Source: Streptomyces sp. H27-H5 (GTDB lineage Bacteria; Actinomycetota; Actinomycetes; Streptomycetales; Streptomycetaceae). From it: 64,000 bases of DNA. Positions 36,047 through 44,005 of this stretch are shown here, in pieces. Below the pieces are notes generated by a model that worked only from the letters and a program-made list of their open reading frames with translations, did no database searches and was not told the DNA's origin. Location of the stretch: positions 17,234 through 81,233 of the forward strand of contig NZ_JAPNLK010000038.1 in the NCBI RefSeq assembly GCF_026627505.1. Direction: 5' to 3'. Position 1 is the stretch's first letter; each line of letters opens with the position of its first letter. The position numbers were made by a program, and so were the translations under genes.

Positions 36047-36091
36047 GTCGGGCCGCCGCCCGCCGCCGTGCGCGGGAGGCGGCGGCCCGAC
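36047..36091. terminator. Bidirectional hairpin terminator
   Basis: GTCGGGCCGCCGCC at 36047-36060 pairs perfectly over 14 bases with 36078-36091, with a 17-base loop. It lies between two convergent genes (uvrA-like and the CoA-hydrolase gene). No T-run is present, as is common in this group. Confidence 0.75.
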
Positions 36092-36095
36092 GCGC

Positions 36096-37178
36096 TCAGC
36101 CGGTGACGCGCTCGTCCCGCGCCTCCGGGAAGATCGGTTCGTGATCCGCCCCGAGCGGGGCGAAGAAGCGGGCCACGTCCGCCTCGGTGACCTCTTCGAG
36201 GGTGGCGGGCGACCAACGGGGCCTGCGGTCCTTGTCGATCACCTGGGCCCGGACGCCCTCCACCAGGTCGGGCGATGTCAGGGCGTTGCAGGAGACCCGG
36301 TACTCCTGCTCCAACACCCATTCGAGGGGACCGAGTTCACGCGCCCGGCGCACGGCGGCCAGGGTGACCTTGAGTGCGGTCGGCGACTTGGCCAGGATGG
36401 TCTCGGCGGCCGCCTTGGCCTCGGGCTCGTTGGTCGCGAGGAGCCGCTCGACGATCTCCTCGACGGTGTCGGCCGTGTAGCAGGGGTCGATCCACCGCCG
36501 GTGCTCCGCCAGTTCGGCGTGTCCGGGGGTGCCGACGTGATGGGGAAGCACCTCGTGGACCGGGGCGAGGAGCAGTTCGGCGGTCAGCTCCGGCAGCCGT
36601 CCGGCTGGTACGAAGTGACCGGCGAGCCCGCACAACAGGGCGTCGGCCGCCCCGACGGCCGTTCCGGTCAGGGCCAGGTGAAGCCCCAGCTCCCCCGGGG
36701 CGCGGCCCAGGAGGTAGGTGCCGCCAACGTCGGGGACGAAGCCGATGCCGGTCTCGGGCATGGCCACGCGCGAGCGTTCGGTGACGATGCGGACGTTGCC
36801 GTGGGCCGAGATCCCGACCCCGCCGCCCATCACGATGCCGTCCATCAACGCCACGTACGGCTTGGGATACCGGGCGATGAGCGCGTTCAACCGGTACTCG
36901 TCCCGCCAGAAGTCCGCCGACGCCGAACCCCCGGCCCTGGCATCGTCGTGAATGGCCCGGATGTCACCCCCCGCACACAGCCCCCGCTCGCCGGCGCCGC
37001 GCAGGAGGACCTGGGTCACTCCCGGATCCCGTTCCCAGTCCGTCAGCGCCTCGGTGATCCGCAGCACCATGGGGTGGGTGAGCGCGTTGAGGGCCCTGGG
37101 CCGGTTGAGGGTGATCACCCCCGTGTGGCCGTCGATCTCGATCAGGACCGTCTCGTCTGCGGCGTCTTCGCTCTTCAC
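36096..37178 (-). CDS. 3-hydroxyisobutyryl-CoA hydrolase-like crotonase
   Basis: The 360-residue crotonase-fold protein has ITLNRPRALNALTHPM, the oxyanion segments ERGLCAGGDIRAIH and MDGIVMGGGVGIS, and PETGIGFVPDVGGTYLLGR with the Glu and Asp typical of 3-hydroxyisobutyryl-CoA hydrolase. The C-terminal helical part also fits that enzyme. It would act in valine degradation; enoyl-CoA hydratase is the alternative. The start chosen is GTG 37178; the ribosome site is weak. No other valine-catabolism gene is adjacent. Confidence 0.88.
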   Translation of the reverse strand: MKSEDAADETVLIEIDGHTGVITLNRPRALNALTHPMVLRITEALTDWERDPGVTQVLLRGAGERGLCAGGDIRAIHDDARAGGSASADFWRDEYRLNALIARYPKPYVALMDGIVMGGGVGISAHGNVRIVTERSRVAMPETGIGFVPDVGGTYLLGRAPGELGLHLALTGTAVGAADALLCGLAGHFVPAGRLPELTAELLLAPVHEVLPHHVGTPGHAELAEHRRWIDPCYTADTVEEIVERLLATNEPEAKAAAETILAKSPTALKVTLAAVRRARELGPLEWVLEQEYRVSCNALTSPDLVEGVRAQVIDKDRRPRWSPATLEEVTEADVARFFAPLGADHEPIFPEARDERVTG

Positions 37179-37299
37179 ACCGGCCAGTATGCTGCGTGGC
37201 CCGCCCCGCGGAAGATCATCCCATGGTGTCCGCGCCCCCGGACGGCCCGTTCGAGGGGCCCGCCCCCGGCGCCCACGGCACGGTCGACATACTTCCGTG

Positions 37300-37953
37300 A
37301 TGGATGATTCGAGTACGCCCTGGCGCAACACCACGCACGACTGGGCGAGATCCGTGGACCCGGAGCACCTGGCCCTCATCCGTCGGGATCCGGCCGGTTT
37401 CGCTCCCGGCGGGCTACGGCACCTGATCCTGGAAGTCCTCGCCTACGCGGCCGACGAGGCGGAGTCCAGGGGCGCGGGCCGCTGTACCGTGACGCTCCGC
37501 CCCGACGGGTCGGTGTCCGTCGCGGACAACGGGCGGGGCACCGACACCCGCTTCGACGAGCAGGGCCGGCCGGTCCGCAAGCCCGTCATGGCGACGAAGG
37601 ACCTGCGGTTCTTCGACCACCCCGACGCCGAGTCACTGCCCGACGGGCATCCGCGCCGGGGCATGTCCGTGGTCGCGGCGCTGAGCGAGTGGCTCGTCCA
37701 CATCAACCGCCGTGCGGGCGGCGCCTGGAGCCAACGCTACGAGCACGGTGTGCCGGCGACCGGTCTGACGCCGATCGCGGACGACGGCACCACGGGCACG
37801 GTCGTCCACTTCCGCCCCGCCGGAGCGACGGCCACGACCGACGCCGCGGGCACGACCGATGCCGCGTGCGACCTGGTCGTCGAGCAGCCCGCCGGCTTCG
37901 CCGCGGCCTGGCCCTTCCTGTCCGTCGCCTTCGACGACCGCCGCGCCGACTGA
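37300..37953 (+). CDS. GyrB-like ATPase-domain protein
   Basis: The 217-residue protein resembles only the N-terminal GHKL ATPase part of GyrB: LRHLILEVLAYAADEA matches the helix that in gyrase reads LHHLVYEVVDNSIDEA, and VSVADNGRGTDTRFD carries the nucleotide-binding DNGRG. The metal-binding Asn of the first helix appears replaced by Tyr-Ala. The transducer, TOPRIM and DNA-binding domains are absent. Such truncated proteins are recurrent in actinobacteria with unknown role. It starts at ATG 37300 and diverges from the CoA hydrolase gene. Confidence 0.8.
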   Translation: MDDSSTPWRNTTHDWARSVDPEHLALIRRDPAGFAPGGLRHLILEVLAYAADEAESRGAGRCTVTLRPDGSVSVADNGRGTDTRFDEQGRPVRKPVMATKDLRFFDHPDAESLPDGHPRRGMSVVAALSEWLVHINRRAGGAWSQRYEHGVPATGLTPIADDGTTGTVVHFRPAGATATTDAAGTTDAACDLVVEQPAGFAAAWPFLSVAFDDRRAD

Positions 37954-37985
37954 CCGTGCGGGCGCGCCAAGACCCGGCGGCCTGG

Positions 37986-38468
37986 CTACAGGTGTGTGCC
38001 CGGCGTGTGGCCGAAGGCGCGTCGGAACACGTCGATGAACGCGCTCGTGGACGACCAGCCGCAGCGGTGCGCGACCGCCGTCACCGGCGTTCCCACGGCG
38101 AGCAACCGCAGCGCCTGGTGCAGCCGCAACTGCGTGCGCCACTGCGGGAACGTCATGCCCAGGTCGGCGCGGAACAGCCGGCTCAGCGTCCGTTCCCCCG
38201 CTCCCGCGCCGGCCGCCGCCCCGCCCTCGCCGACGCCTCCTCGCTGCGCACCGCGCTGCTGCCGCTGCGCGCTGCCGCTCCTGGCGTGGGCCCCGGCCCG
38301 GCGCCTGCCCGAGCCCGCCCTATCGAAGCCCGCCCTACAGAAGGACGCCCTACCGAAGGCCACCCCGCCGGAGGCCACCCCGCCGGACGCGGCCGCAACC
38401 GACTCGGCCGGGACGGAATCGACGGCAACGGGGTCCGCGGGCCACGCGTCGAAAAGCCATAAGGCCAC
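37986..38468 (-). pseudogene. AraC-family regulator remnant (C-terminal helix-turn-helix only)
   Basis: The last 70 residues, from about 38195 down to 37986, are a good AraC second helix-turn-helix half: ERTLSRLFRADLGMTFPQWR, LHQALRLLAVGTPVTAVAHR, then AFIDVFRRAFGHTPGTHL. Upstream the frame stays open but encodes Ala/Gly/Arg-rich low-complexity sequence with GGVASGGVAFGRASFCRAGF-like repeats and no ligand-binding domain or first helix. GTG 38468 could start a 160-residue chimera containing a TTA codon. I read it as a decayed regulator whose 5' part was replaced by repeat-rich DNA; a real short regulator is less likely. Confidence 0.6.
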
Positions 38469-38469
38469 C

Positions 38470-38498
38470 TTGCAAGTTTGACTGTATGTCCCTATCGT
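38470..38498 (+). promoter_or_regulatory. Candidate leaderless promoter of the MarR gene
   Basis: TTGCAA at 38470-38475, 17 bases, then TATCGT at 38493-38498. Transcription would start at or next to the ATG at 38505. No Shine-Dalgarno site precedes that ATG, which agrees with leaderless translation. Confidence 0.5.
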
Positions 38499-38504
38499 GG
38501 CGAC

Positions 38505-38957
38505 ATGTCCCCCTATTCGTCCACCACCCCCCGAGCCCCTCGGTCCCGTGAGACGGCCGAGGAACTGCAACTCGCGCTCGGCATGCTGGTGCGGCAGATG
38601 AGGGCCGCCGCCGGTGGCGGGATCAGCCTGTCGCAGATGTCCGTGCTCAAGCGGCTCGACCGGCTCGGGCCCTGCACGGCGTCGGAGCTGGCCCGGGCGG
38701 AGAAGATCCGCCCCCAGTCCGTCATCGCCACCGTGAACTCCCTCCAGGCCGAGGGCCTCGTCGTCCGCACCCCGCACCCCACGGACGGGCGCAGGCTGCC
38801 GATCTCGCTCACCCCCGAGGGCCGGGCCCTCGTGAGCGAGCGCCGCGAGGCGGGCCACGACCGGCTCGCCGAGCTGATCGCCGAGCGTCTGAGTCCGGCG
38901 GAGCAGCGGATGGTGGCCGATGTCGTGCCACTGCTGCGGCGGTTGGCCGAGGACTGA
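38505..38957 (+). CDS. MarR-family transcriptional regulator
   Basis: The 150-residue protein has the MarR winged helix: LSQMSVLKRLDRLGPCTASE, LARAEKIRPQSVIATVNSLQ, and the wing VVRTPHPTDGRRLPISLTPEG. Flanking helices provide the dimer interface. The isochorismatase-like gene follows 29 bases later with its own good ribosome site, so they probably form one transcript and the regulator likely controls it. ATG 38505 is chosen for its family fit and promoter position. Confidence 0.92.
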   Translation: MSPYSSTTPRAPRSRETAEELQLALGMLVRQMRAAAGGGISLSQMSVLKRLDRLGPCTASELARAEKIRPQSVIATVNSLQAEGLVVRTPHPTDGRRLPISLTPEGRALVSERREAGHDRLAELIAERLSPAEQRMVADVVPLLRRLAED

Positions 38958-38986
38958 ACACCCCACGACCCGAGGAGACCGACCCC

Positions 38987-39601
38987 ATGACCGCGCCCGC
39001 GTCGCCCGACCGCCCCGAGCCCGACCTGACCCTCGATTCCGCCACGGCGCTGGTCCTCGTCGACCTCCAGAACGGGATCCTGGCGCTGCCCACCACCAGG
39101 CCCGCCCCCGAGGTCCTGAAGAACGGCATCGCCCTCGCCGAGGCCTTCCGCGCCCGCGGGCTGCCGGTGGTGCTGGTGCGGGTCGCCTGGTCTCCGGACG
39201 GCGGCGACCTGCCCGTTCGCCGGGTCGACCGGCCCGGCCCGGCATCGGCCCCGCCCGCTGCGTTCTCGGAGATCCCCGCCGAGCTGGCCGCGCTCGGGAC
39301 CGTGATCGTCACCAAGCGGCACTGGGGCGCGTTCACCGGCACGGAACTCGATCTGCAACTGCGCCGCCGCGGCGTCCGTCGGATCGTCCTCGCCGGCATC
39401 TCCACCAGCATCGGCGTGGAGTCCACGGCCCGCACGGCCTGGGAGCACAGTTACGAGCTGGTCTTCGCCGAGGACGCCACCGCCGACACGGATCGCGACG
39501 CGCACGCCCACACCTTCGGCAAGATCTTCCCGCGCATCGGCCGGGTGAGCGCGACGGGCGAGGTCCTCGCGGCGCTCTACGCCCTCAGCCCGAAGGACTG
39601 A
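38987..39601 (+). CDS. Isochorismatase-family protein lacking the catalytic cysteine
   Basis: The 204-residue protein has the family fold, with the catalytic Asp in ALVLVDLQNGI and Lys in IVTKRHWGAFTGTELD. The nucleophile region reads AGISTSIGVESTARTA: where cysteine hydrolases have N-x-C-V-E-S-T-A-R, a glycine is present. It may therefore not be a normal cysteine hydrolase; isochorismatase proper also lacks a Cys nucleophile. GAGGAG lies about eight bases before ATG 38987. Its last 17 bases overlap the convergent ATPase gene. Confidence 0.85.
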   Translation: MTAPASPDRPEPDLTLDSATALVLVDLQNGILALPTTRPAPEVLKNGIALAEAFRARGLPVVLVRVAWSPDGGDLPVRRVDRPGPASAPPAAFSEIPAELAALGTVIVTKRHWGAFTGTELDLQLRRRGVRRIVLAGISTSIGVESTARTAWEHSYELVFAEDATADTDRDAHAHTFGKIFPRIGRVSATGEVLAALYALSPKD

Positions 39602-40019
39602 GGGGCCCGTCCACTCCGTCGGGTCCGACCTCCAGCCAGACGCACTTCCCGTCCGGGCCCGGCCGTGAACCCCAGGACCGGGCGAGCCGTTCCACGATCA
39701 GCATCCCGTGCCCGCCGGGCCGCCCCGGTTCCGCGGAGCCCGCCGGCACCGGGACCGGCGGGGCGGGGTTGCCGTCGGTCACCTCTATCCGCAGCCGCTC
39801 CGGCGTGCGGTCGAGGACGAGCACGCCCGGCCCGCCGCCGTGCAGGCAGGCGTTCGACACGACCTCGGACACCAGGAGCAGCACGTCGTCGGTCGCGTCC
39901 GCGGACCACCGCCAGGTGTCGAGCGCCATGCGGGTGAAGTCCCGGCTGCGCGTCACCGGGTTACGGGCGCCCGCCAGCTCCAGGAGCCAGGTCCGGTCGG
40001 ACGACCCACGCTGCTCCAT
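39585..40019 (-). CDS. HATPase anti-sigma-like regulatory kinase
   Basis: The 144-residue protein is a stand-alone GHKL domain of the RsbW/SpoIIAB type: LLVSEVVSNACLHGGGPGV (N-box), LRIEVTDGNPAPP (G1) and GGHGMLIVERLARSWG (G2). In streptomycetes such proteins bind sigma factors or phosphorylate STAS antagonists. A STAS protein gene lies immediately upstream on the same strand (40107-40472), giving a likely partner pair. GAGGAG lies about ten bases before ATG 40019. The upstream gap contains a short TCCGTR hexamer repeat (40039-40056). Confidence 0.9.
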   Translation of the reverse strand: MEQRGSSDRTWLLELAGARNPVTRSRDFTRMALDTWRWSADATDDVLLLVSEVVSNACLHGGGPGVLVLDRTPERLRIEVTDGNPAPPVPVPAGSAEPGRPGGHGMLIVERLARSWGSRPGPDGKCVWLEVGPDGVDGPLSPSG

Positions 40020-40106
40020 GGCGCTCAGACTCCTCGCGTCCGTATCCGTGTCCGTGTCTCTGTTCCTGTACGAACCGTCGGGCCTCCGCCCGTCGGGGTC
40101 GACCGT

Positions 40107-40472
40107 CTAGCCGGGCTGTCGCCCACTGAGCGCCTGCTCCACGTCGGCGTGCACGGGGAAGACCCCGTCCGCGCCGGTGATGCGGAACATCCGTGCGACG
40201 GGTCCGGTCAGGCCCGCCAGCTCCAGGGTGCCCTCGGCCTCCTGGGCCGAGATCCTGCTGTGCAGCAGCACGTTCAGTCCGGTGGAATCGCAGAACTCCA
40301 GCTTCGAGAGGTCCACCAGCAGGCGGACGCCCGGGCTGATCGCCGCGTCGAGGGCATCCCGCAGGGGCTGGGCGGTGTCGTGGTCCAGCTCCCCGGTGAG
40401 AGCCAGGATCACGGCGCCGTCCGCGGCCCGCTCCACCACGGTGAACCGCTCTTTCTCCACTCCCGGCACCAT
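40107..40472 (-). CDS. STAS-domain anti-anti-sigma factor
   Basis: The 121-residue SpoIIAA-like protein has ILALTGELDHDTAQPLRDAL and the phosphorylation loop LEFCDSTGLNVLL, in which the Ser of DSTGLN would be phosphorylated by the partner kinase. It would sequester an anti-sigma factor when unphosphorylated. The kinase-like gene follows 87 bases downstream. The ATG at 40472 has GGAAGGA about ten bases upstream. The cognate sigma factor is not in the window, as the two SigK proteins use RskA-type control. Confidence 0.92.
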   Translation of the reverse strand: MVPGVEKERFTVVERAADGAVILALTGELDHDTAQPLRDALDAAISPGVRLLVDLSKLEFCDSTGLNVLLHSRISAQEAEGTLELAGLTGPVARMFRITGADGVFPVHADVEQALSGRQPG

Positions 40473-40747
40473 CCGCCATCATCCTTCCGTCCTGCTGCCG
40501 ATGCGTCTGCCCGGATACCGCCGGGATACGCGCCACGGCATGAAGTCTGTCGGACCGGGCGGGCACATCCCCGCAACCGGTCGGGAACCACACCGTACGC
40601 GGATGAGAGCACGGCCCCACAGGCACCCGCACCACCCGGCCGGCACGGCCGGCGATCCGCCTGAACAGCGCCCGGCGTCACGGCACTTGACCCCGCACGG
40701 CACACGACGAGTGCGCGCGGCCGGAGGCGGAGGACGGAAAACGAAAG
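40473..40747. other. Intergenic region between the STAS gene and the tRNA terminator
   Basis: No gene is visible. It must contain the promoter of the STAS gene on the minus strand, but I cannot identify a clear one. The right end borders the tRNA terminator at 40748-40781. Confidence 0.5.
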
Positions 40748-40781
40748 AGAGGCCGTATCGGGTGAATCCGATACGGCCTCT
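40748..40781 (-). terminator. Intrinsic terminator of tRNA-Pro
   Basis: A perfect 14-base stem (AGAGGCCGTATCGG with its complement at 40768-40781) and a six-base loop lie 19 bases past the tRNA on the minus strand. A T-rich tail (CTTTCGTTTTCC) follows in that direction, making a textbook intrinsic terminator. Confidence 0.9.
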
Positions 40782-40800
40782 GCTTTACGACTCTGTCGAG

Positions 40801-40874
<74 letters not shown>

Positions 40875-40989
40875 TTCTGCTTTGCGCCTTCCACCTGGGG
40901 TTTCCCCCTCGTGCCGGGCACATGCAGAACATTACCCCACGCCGAGGGGTACGCGTGCACCGGTGATCGGCGGGAGAGAGGATGTGCGG

Positions 40990-41481
40990 GTGAACGCACG
41001 GGATCGGGATGGCGAGGGGCGGGCGCGGAGCGCGCGGCCGCGGGACGGACTCGGGCGGCCGTTGCCGTACGGGGCACCGGGTGTCGAGCGGCAGCCCGAG
41101 GGGGTGGTGCGGACGCCCGCCGCGACCGTCGCGGAGGCGCAGCGGCTGCTGGACGCCGGGATGCCCTTCCACGCGCACGAGGTGTTCGAGGACGCCTGGA
41201 AGTCGGGTCCGCCGGGCGAGGCGGCGATGTGGCGGGGGCTCGCCCAGTTGGCGGTGGGGCTCACGCATGCGGCGCGGGGGAACGCCACCGGTGGGGCCCG
41301 GTTGTTGCGGCGCGGCGCGGGCGTCCTGGCCGGGCTGGACGCGCCGTACGGGATCGACCTGCCCGGGCTGGCGGAGTGGGCCGGGGCGCTGGCCGGTCGG
41401 GTCGAGGCCGGCGCGGTGGTGGACGCGGCGGCCGAGGCGCCCCGGCTCGCCACGACCCCGGACGGACCGCCGACGGCCTGA
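40990..41481 (+). CDS. DUF309 domain protein
   Basis: The 163-residue protein carries the DUF309 signature near its middle: AGMPFHAHEVFEDAWKSGPP, followed by MWRGLAQLAVGLTHAARGN. The function of this helical family is not established. The N-terminal 45 residues are charged and probably flexible. GTG 40990 is used with a purine-rich AGAGAGG stretch upstream. It converges with the VOC gene at 41500. Confidence 0.85.
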   Translation: MNARDRDGEGRARSARPRDGLGRPLPYGAPGVERQPEGVVRTPAATVAEAQRLLDAGMPFHAHEVFEDAWKSGPPGEAAMWRGLAQLAVGLTHAARGNATGGARLLRRGAGVLAGLDAPYGIDLPGLAEWAGALAGRVEAGAVVDAAAEAPRLATTPDGPPTA

Positions 41482-41499
41482 CCGTCCCGCGCCCGGGGG

Positions 41500-41889
41500 C
41501 TACGCCGGCTGGAGCAGGTCCCAGCGGTTGCCGTACAGGTCCTCGAAGACCGCGACGGAGCCGTACGTCTCGTGGCGCGGCTCCTCCAGGAAGCGGACCC
41601 CCTCGGCGGTCATCCGGGCGTGGTCGCCGGCGAAGTCGTCGGTGTGGAGGAAGAACCCGACGCGTCCGCCGGTCTGGTCGCCGACCCGGGCACGCTGGGC
41701 CTCGTCCTTGGCCCGGGCCAGCAGCAGGGCCGCTTCGGTGGCGCCGCGCGGGCGGACCACGACCCAGCGGGAGCCGTCGGGTCGGGCGGTGTCCTCGACG
41801 AGGGTGAAGCCGAGAGCGCGGGTGTAGAAGTCGATGGCCTCGTCGTAGTCGTGGACCACGAGGGCGGTGAGGGCGATGTGTGCAAACAT
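41500..41889 (-). CDS. VOC-family protein (glyoxalase-like)
   Basis: The 129-residue protein has the single-chain VOC layout: HIALTALVVHDYDEAIDFYT then LGFTLVEDTA in the first half and GFFLHTDDFAGDHARM … VFEDLYGNRWDLLQP in the second. The first His and the Glu of VFEDLYGN match usual metal ligands. The substrate is unknown. It ends just downstream of DUF309 and lies five bases before the lutC stop, on the same strand but upstream-independent of the lut operon. Confidence 0.88.
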   Translation of the reverse strand: MFAHIALTALVVHDYDEAIDFYTRALGFTLVEDTARPDGSRWVVVRPRGATEAALLLARAKDEAQRARVGDQTGGRVGFFLHTDDFAGDHARMTAEGVRFLEEPRHETYGSVAVFEDLYGNRWDLLQPA

Positions 41890-41894
41890 GGGTC

Positions 41895-42527
41895 CTATTG
41901 TGCGGACCCGCCGAGCAGGACGACCTCCAGGGTCCGGGGGCCGTGTACGCCCTCCACCCGGTCGAGCTCGATGTCGCTGGTCGCCGAGGGGCCGGAGATC
42001 CAGGTCAGCGGGCGGGTGGGGTCCAGCCGCTCCAGGGCCTGCGGGACCGAGTCCACCAGCCGGTCGGGGATCCGGACGACGCAGACGTGGTGGTCGGGGA
42101 TCAGGGTGATCCGGCGCCGACCCTGTTCGGGTCCGCCGTCGAGGACGAGGGTGCCGGTCTCCGCGACGGCCAGGGCGCAGCCGGTCACGACGCTGTCCAC
42201 CGCGTCGAGTTCGAGCGGGGTGGACGCGGCCAGGTCGTGGACGAGGGTCACGTCGGCGTCGGCGAGCCAGTGCGGGGGCAGGTCGGGCGGCACGAGCACG
42301 GTGGTGGAGCCCCGTCGGGCGAGGAGTCGTGCCAGGAGCGGCGGCAGGCCGTCCTCGTCGGCGCGGTGCACCGTCGCCCGGTACTCGGTGAGGTGGGCGG
42401 CGAGCAGGTCGGCGCTCTGCTCGGGGGTGCGGGCGCCGTGGTGGCGGAGGTAGTCCCGGCGCACTTGCGTGTCGGGGCCGTCGACGGCCCGTCGGATGCG
42501 GCCCAGGATGCGGTCCCTGGTGCTCAT
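41895..42527 (-). CDS. lutC: Lactate utilization protein C
   Basis: The 210-residue LutC/YkgG protein has DRILGRIRRA at the start and the typical end-of-domain motifs VTGCALAVAETGTLVL, PDHHVCVVRIPDRLVDSVPQ and WISGPSATSDIELDRVEGVHGP. LutC helps the LutA-LutB iron-sulfur proteins oxidise L-lactate to pyruvate in the cytoplasm. The ATG overlaps the lutB stop as ATGA, giving the order lutA-lutB-lutC on the minus strand. Confidence 0.94.
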   Translation of the reverse strand: MSTRDRILGRIRRAVDGPDTQVRRDYLRHHGARTPEQSADLLAAHLTEYRATVHRADEDGLPPLLARLLARRGSTTVLVPPDLPPHWLADADVTLVHDLAASTPLELDAVDSVVTGCALAVAETGTLVLDGGPEQGRRRITLIPDHHVCVVRIPDRLVDSVPQALERLDPTRPLTWISGPSATSDIELDRVEGVHGPRTLEVVLLGGSAQ

Positions 42528-44005
42528 CGCCGTTCCTCTCCCCGGTCGCCGCGTTCCCGGGCCCACCAGTCGCGGAAGGGTTCGGCGGGCGGGCGCGGCA
42601 GCTCGCGGCTGTCGGTCCAGGCCCGGCCGGGCCCGGGCAGTCGGCGTGGTCGCAGGCGGCGTGCGCGGGACAGCAGTCGCTCCCCCGCGCGGAGGGCGCC
42701 GGGGCGGTCGAGGAGGAGGCGGGCGGCGCGCATGGCGGCCCGTTCGGCGGTGTGACCGCGGGCGGGACGGATGCGTACGCGGATGCCCTCGCGGGTCACG
42801 GGGCCGCCTTGGGCGACGCGTTCGCGGAGGTGGACGAGGACCTCGGGGATGTCGATGGCGACGGGGCAGACCTCGTAGCAGGCGCCGCACAGGGTGGAGG
42901 CGTAGGGCAGCGAGGCGTCGATCTCGCTGCCGGTGCCGCGCAGTTGGGGGCTGAGGATGGCGCCGATCGGGCCGGGGTAGACGGAGCCGTAGGCGTGGCC
43001 GCCGGCGCGTTCGTAGACGGGGCAGACGTTCAGGCAGGCGGAGCAGCGGATGCAGCGCAGGGCCTGGCGGCCGACGGCGTCGGCGAGGGTGTCGGTGCGG
43101 CCGTTGTCGAGGAGGACGAGGTGGAAGGCGGTGGGGCCGTCGCCGTCGGTGATGCCGGTCCACATGGTGGTGTAGGGGTTCATCCGCTCGGCCGTGGAGG
43201 AGCGCGGCAGCGTCTGGAGGAAGATCTCCAGGTCCCGGAAGGTCGGCACCACCTTCTCGATGCCCACGACCGAGATGAGGGTGTCGGGGAGGGTGAGGCA
43301 CATCCGGCCGTTGCCCTCGGACTCGAAGACGACCATGGTGCCGGTCTCGGCGACCATGAAGTTGGCCCCGGACACGGCGACTTTGGCGCGCAGGAACTTC
43401 TCGCGCAGGTGCAGGCGGGCGGCTTCGGCGAGTTCGCGCGGGTCGTCGCCGAGACCGTCCGGTGCGGGCCTGCCCCAACTTCCCATCTCGGCACGGAAGA
43501 TGTCCCGGATCTCGGCCCGATTGCGGTGGATGGCGGGGACCAGGATGTGGGAGGGCCGGTCGTGGCCGAGTTGCACGATGAGTTCGGCCAGGTCGGTCTC
43601 GTACGCGGCGATCCCGGCGGCTTCCAGGGCCTCGTTGAGGCCGATCTCCTGGGTGGCCATCGACTTGACCTTGACCACCTCGCGCTCGCCGGTGGCCAGG
43701 ACCAGTGCGGTGACGATCCGGTTGGCCTCGTCCGCGTCGGCGGCCCAGTGGACGGTGCCGCCGGCCGCCGTGACCGACTCCTCCAACTCCAGCAGGTAGC
43801 GGTCGAGATGGCGGAGCGTGTGGTCCTTGACCGCCTTGCCGGCCGCCCGGAGCCGGTCCCAGTCCGCCAACTCCGCTACGGCGCGGGCCCGTTTGTCGCG
43901 GATGGTGTGCGTGGCGTGCCGGAGGTTGGCGCGCAGGACCTCGTCGTGCACGCCGTCGCGCGCCGCGGTGGGGAAGGCGGGCATGCCGAGCGGGATGGCG
44001 GTCAT
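42524..44005 (-). CDS. lutB: Lactate utilization iron-sulfur protein B
   Basis: The 493-residue LutB has the LUD domain (SMATQEIGLNEALEAAGI, VAVSGANFMVAETGTMVVFE) and two 4Fe-4S cluster sets, CIRCSACLNVCPVY and CGACYEVCPVAIDIP. A basic C-terminal tail follows. It passes electrons during lactate oxidation with LutA and LutC. ATGA overlaps link it to both neighbours. Confidence 0.95.
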   Translation of the reverse strand: MTAIPLGMPAFPTAARDGVHDEVLRANLRHATHTIRDKRARAVAELADWDRLRAAGKAVKDHTLRHLDRYLLELEESVTAAGGTVHWAADADEANRIVTALVLATGEREVVKVKSMATQEIGLNEALEAAGIAAYETDLAELIVQLGHDRPSHILVPAIHRNRAEIRDIFRAEMGSWGRPAPDGLGDDPRELAEAARLHLREKFLRAKVAVSGANFMVAETGTMVVFESEGNGRMCLTLPDTLISVVGIEKVVPTFRDLEIFLQTLPRSSTAERMNPYTTMWTGITDGDGPTAFHLVLLDNGRTDTLADAVGRQALRCIRCSACLNVCPVYERAGGHAYGSVYPGPIGAILSPQLRGTGSEIDASLPYASTLCGACYEVCPVAIDIPEVLVHLRERVAQGGPVTREGIRVRIRPARGHTAERAAMRAARLLLDRPGALRAGERLLSRARRLRPRRLPGPGRAWTDSRELPRPPAEPFRDWWARERGDRGEERR

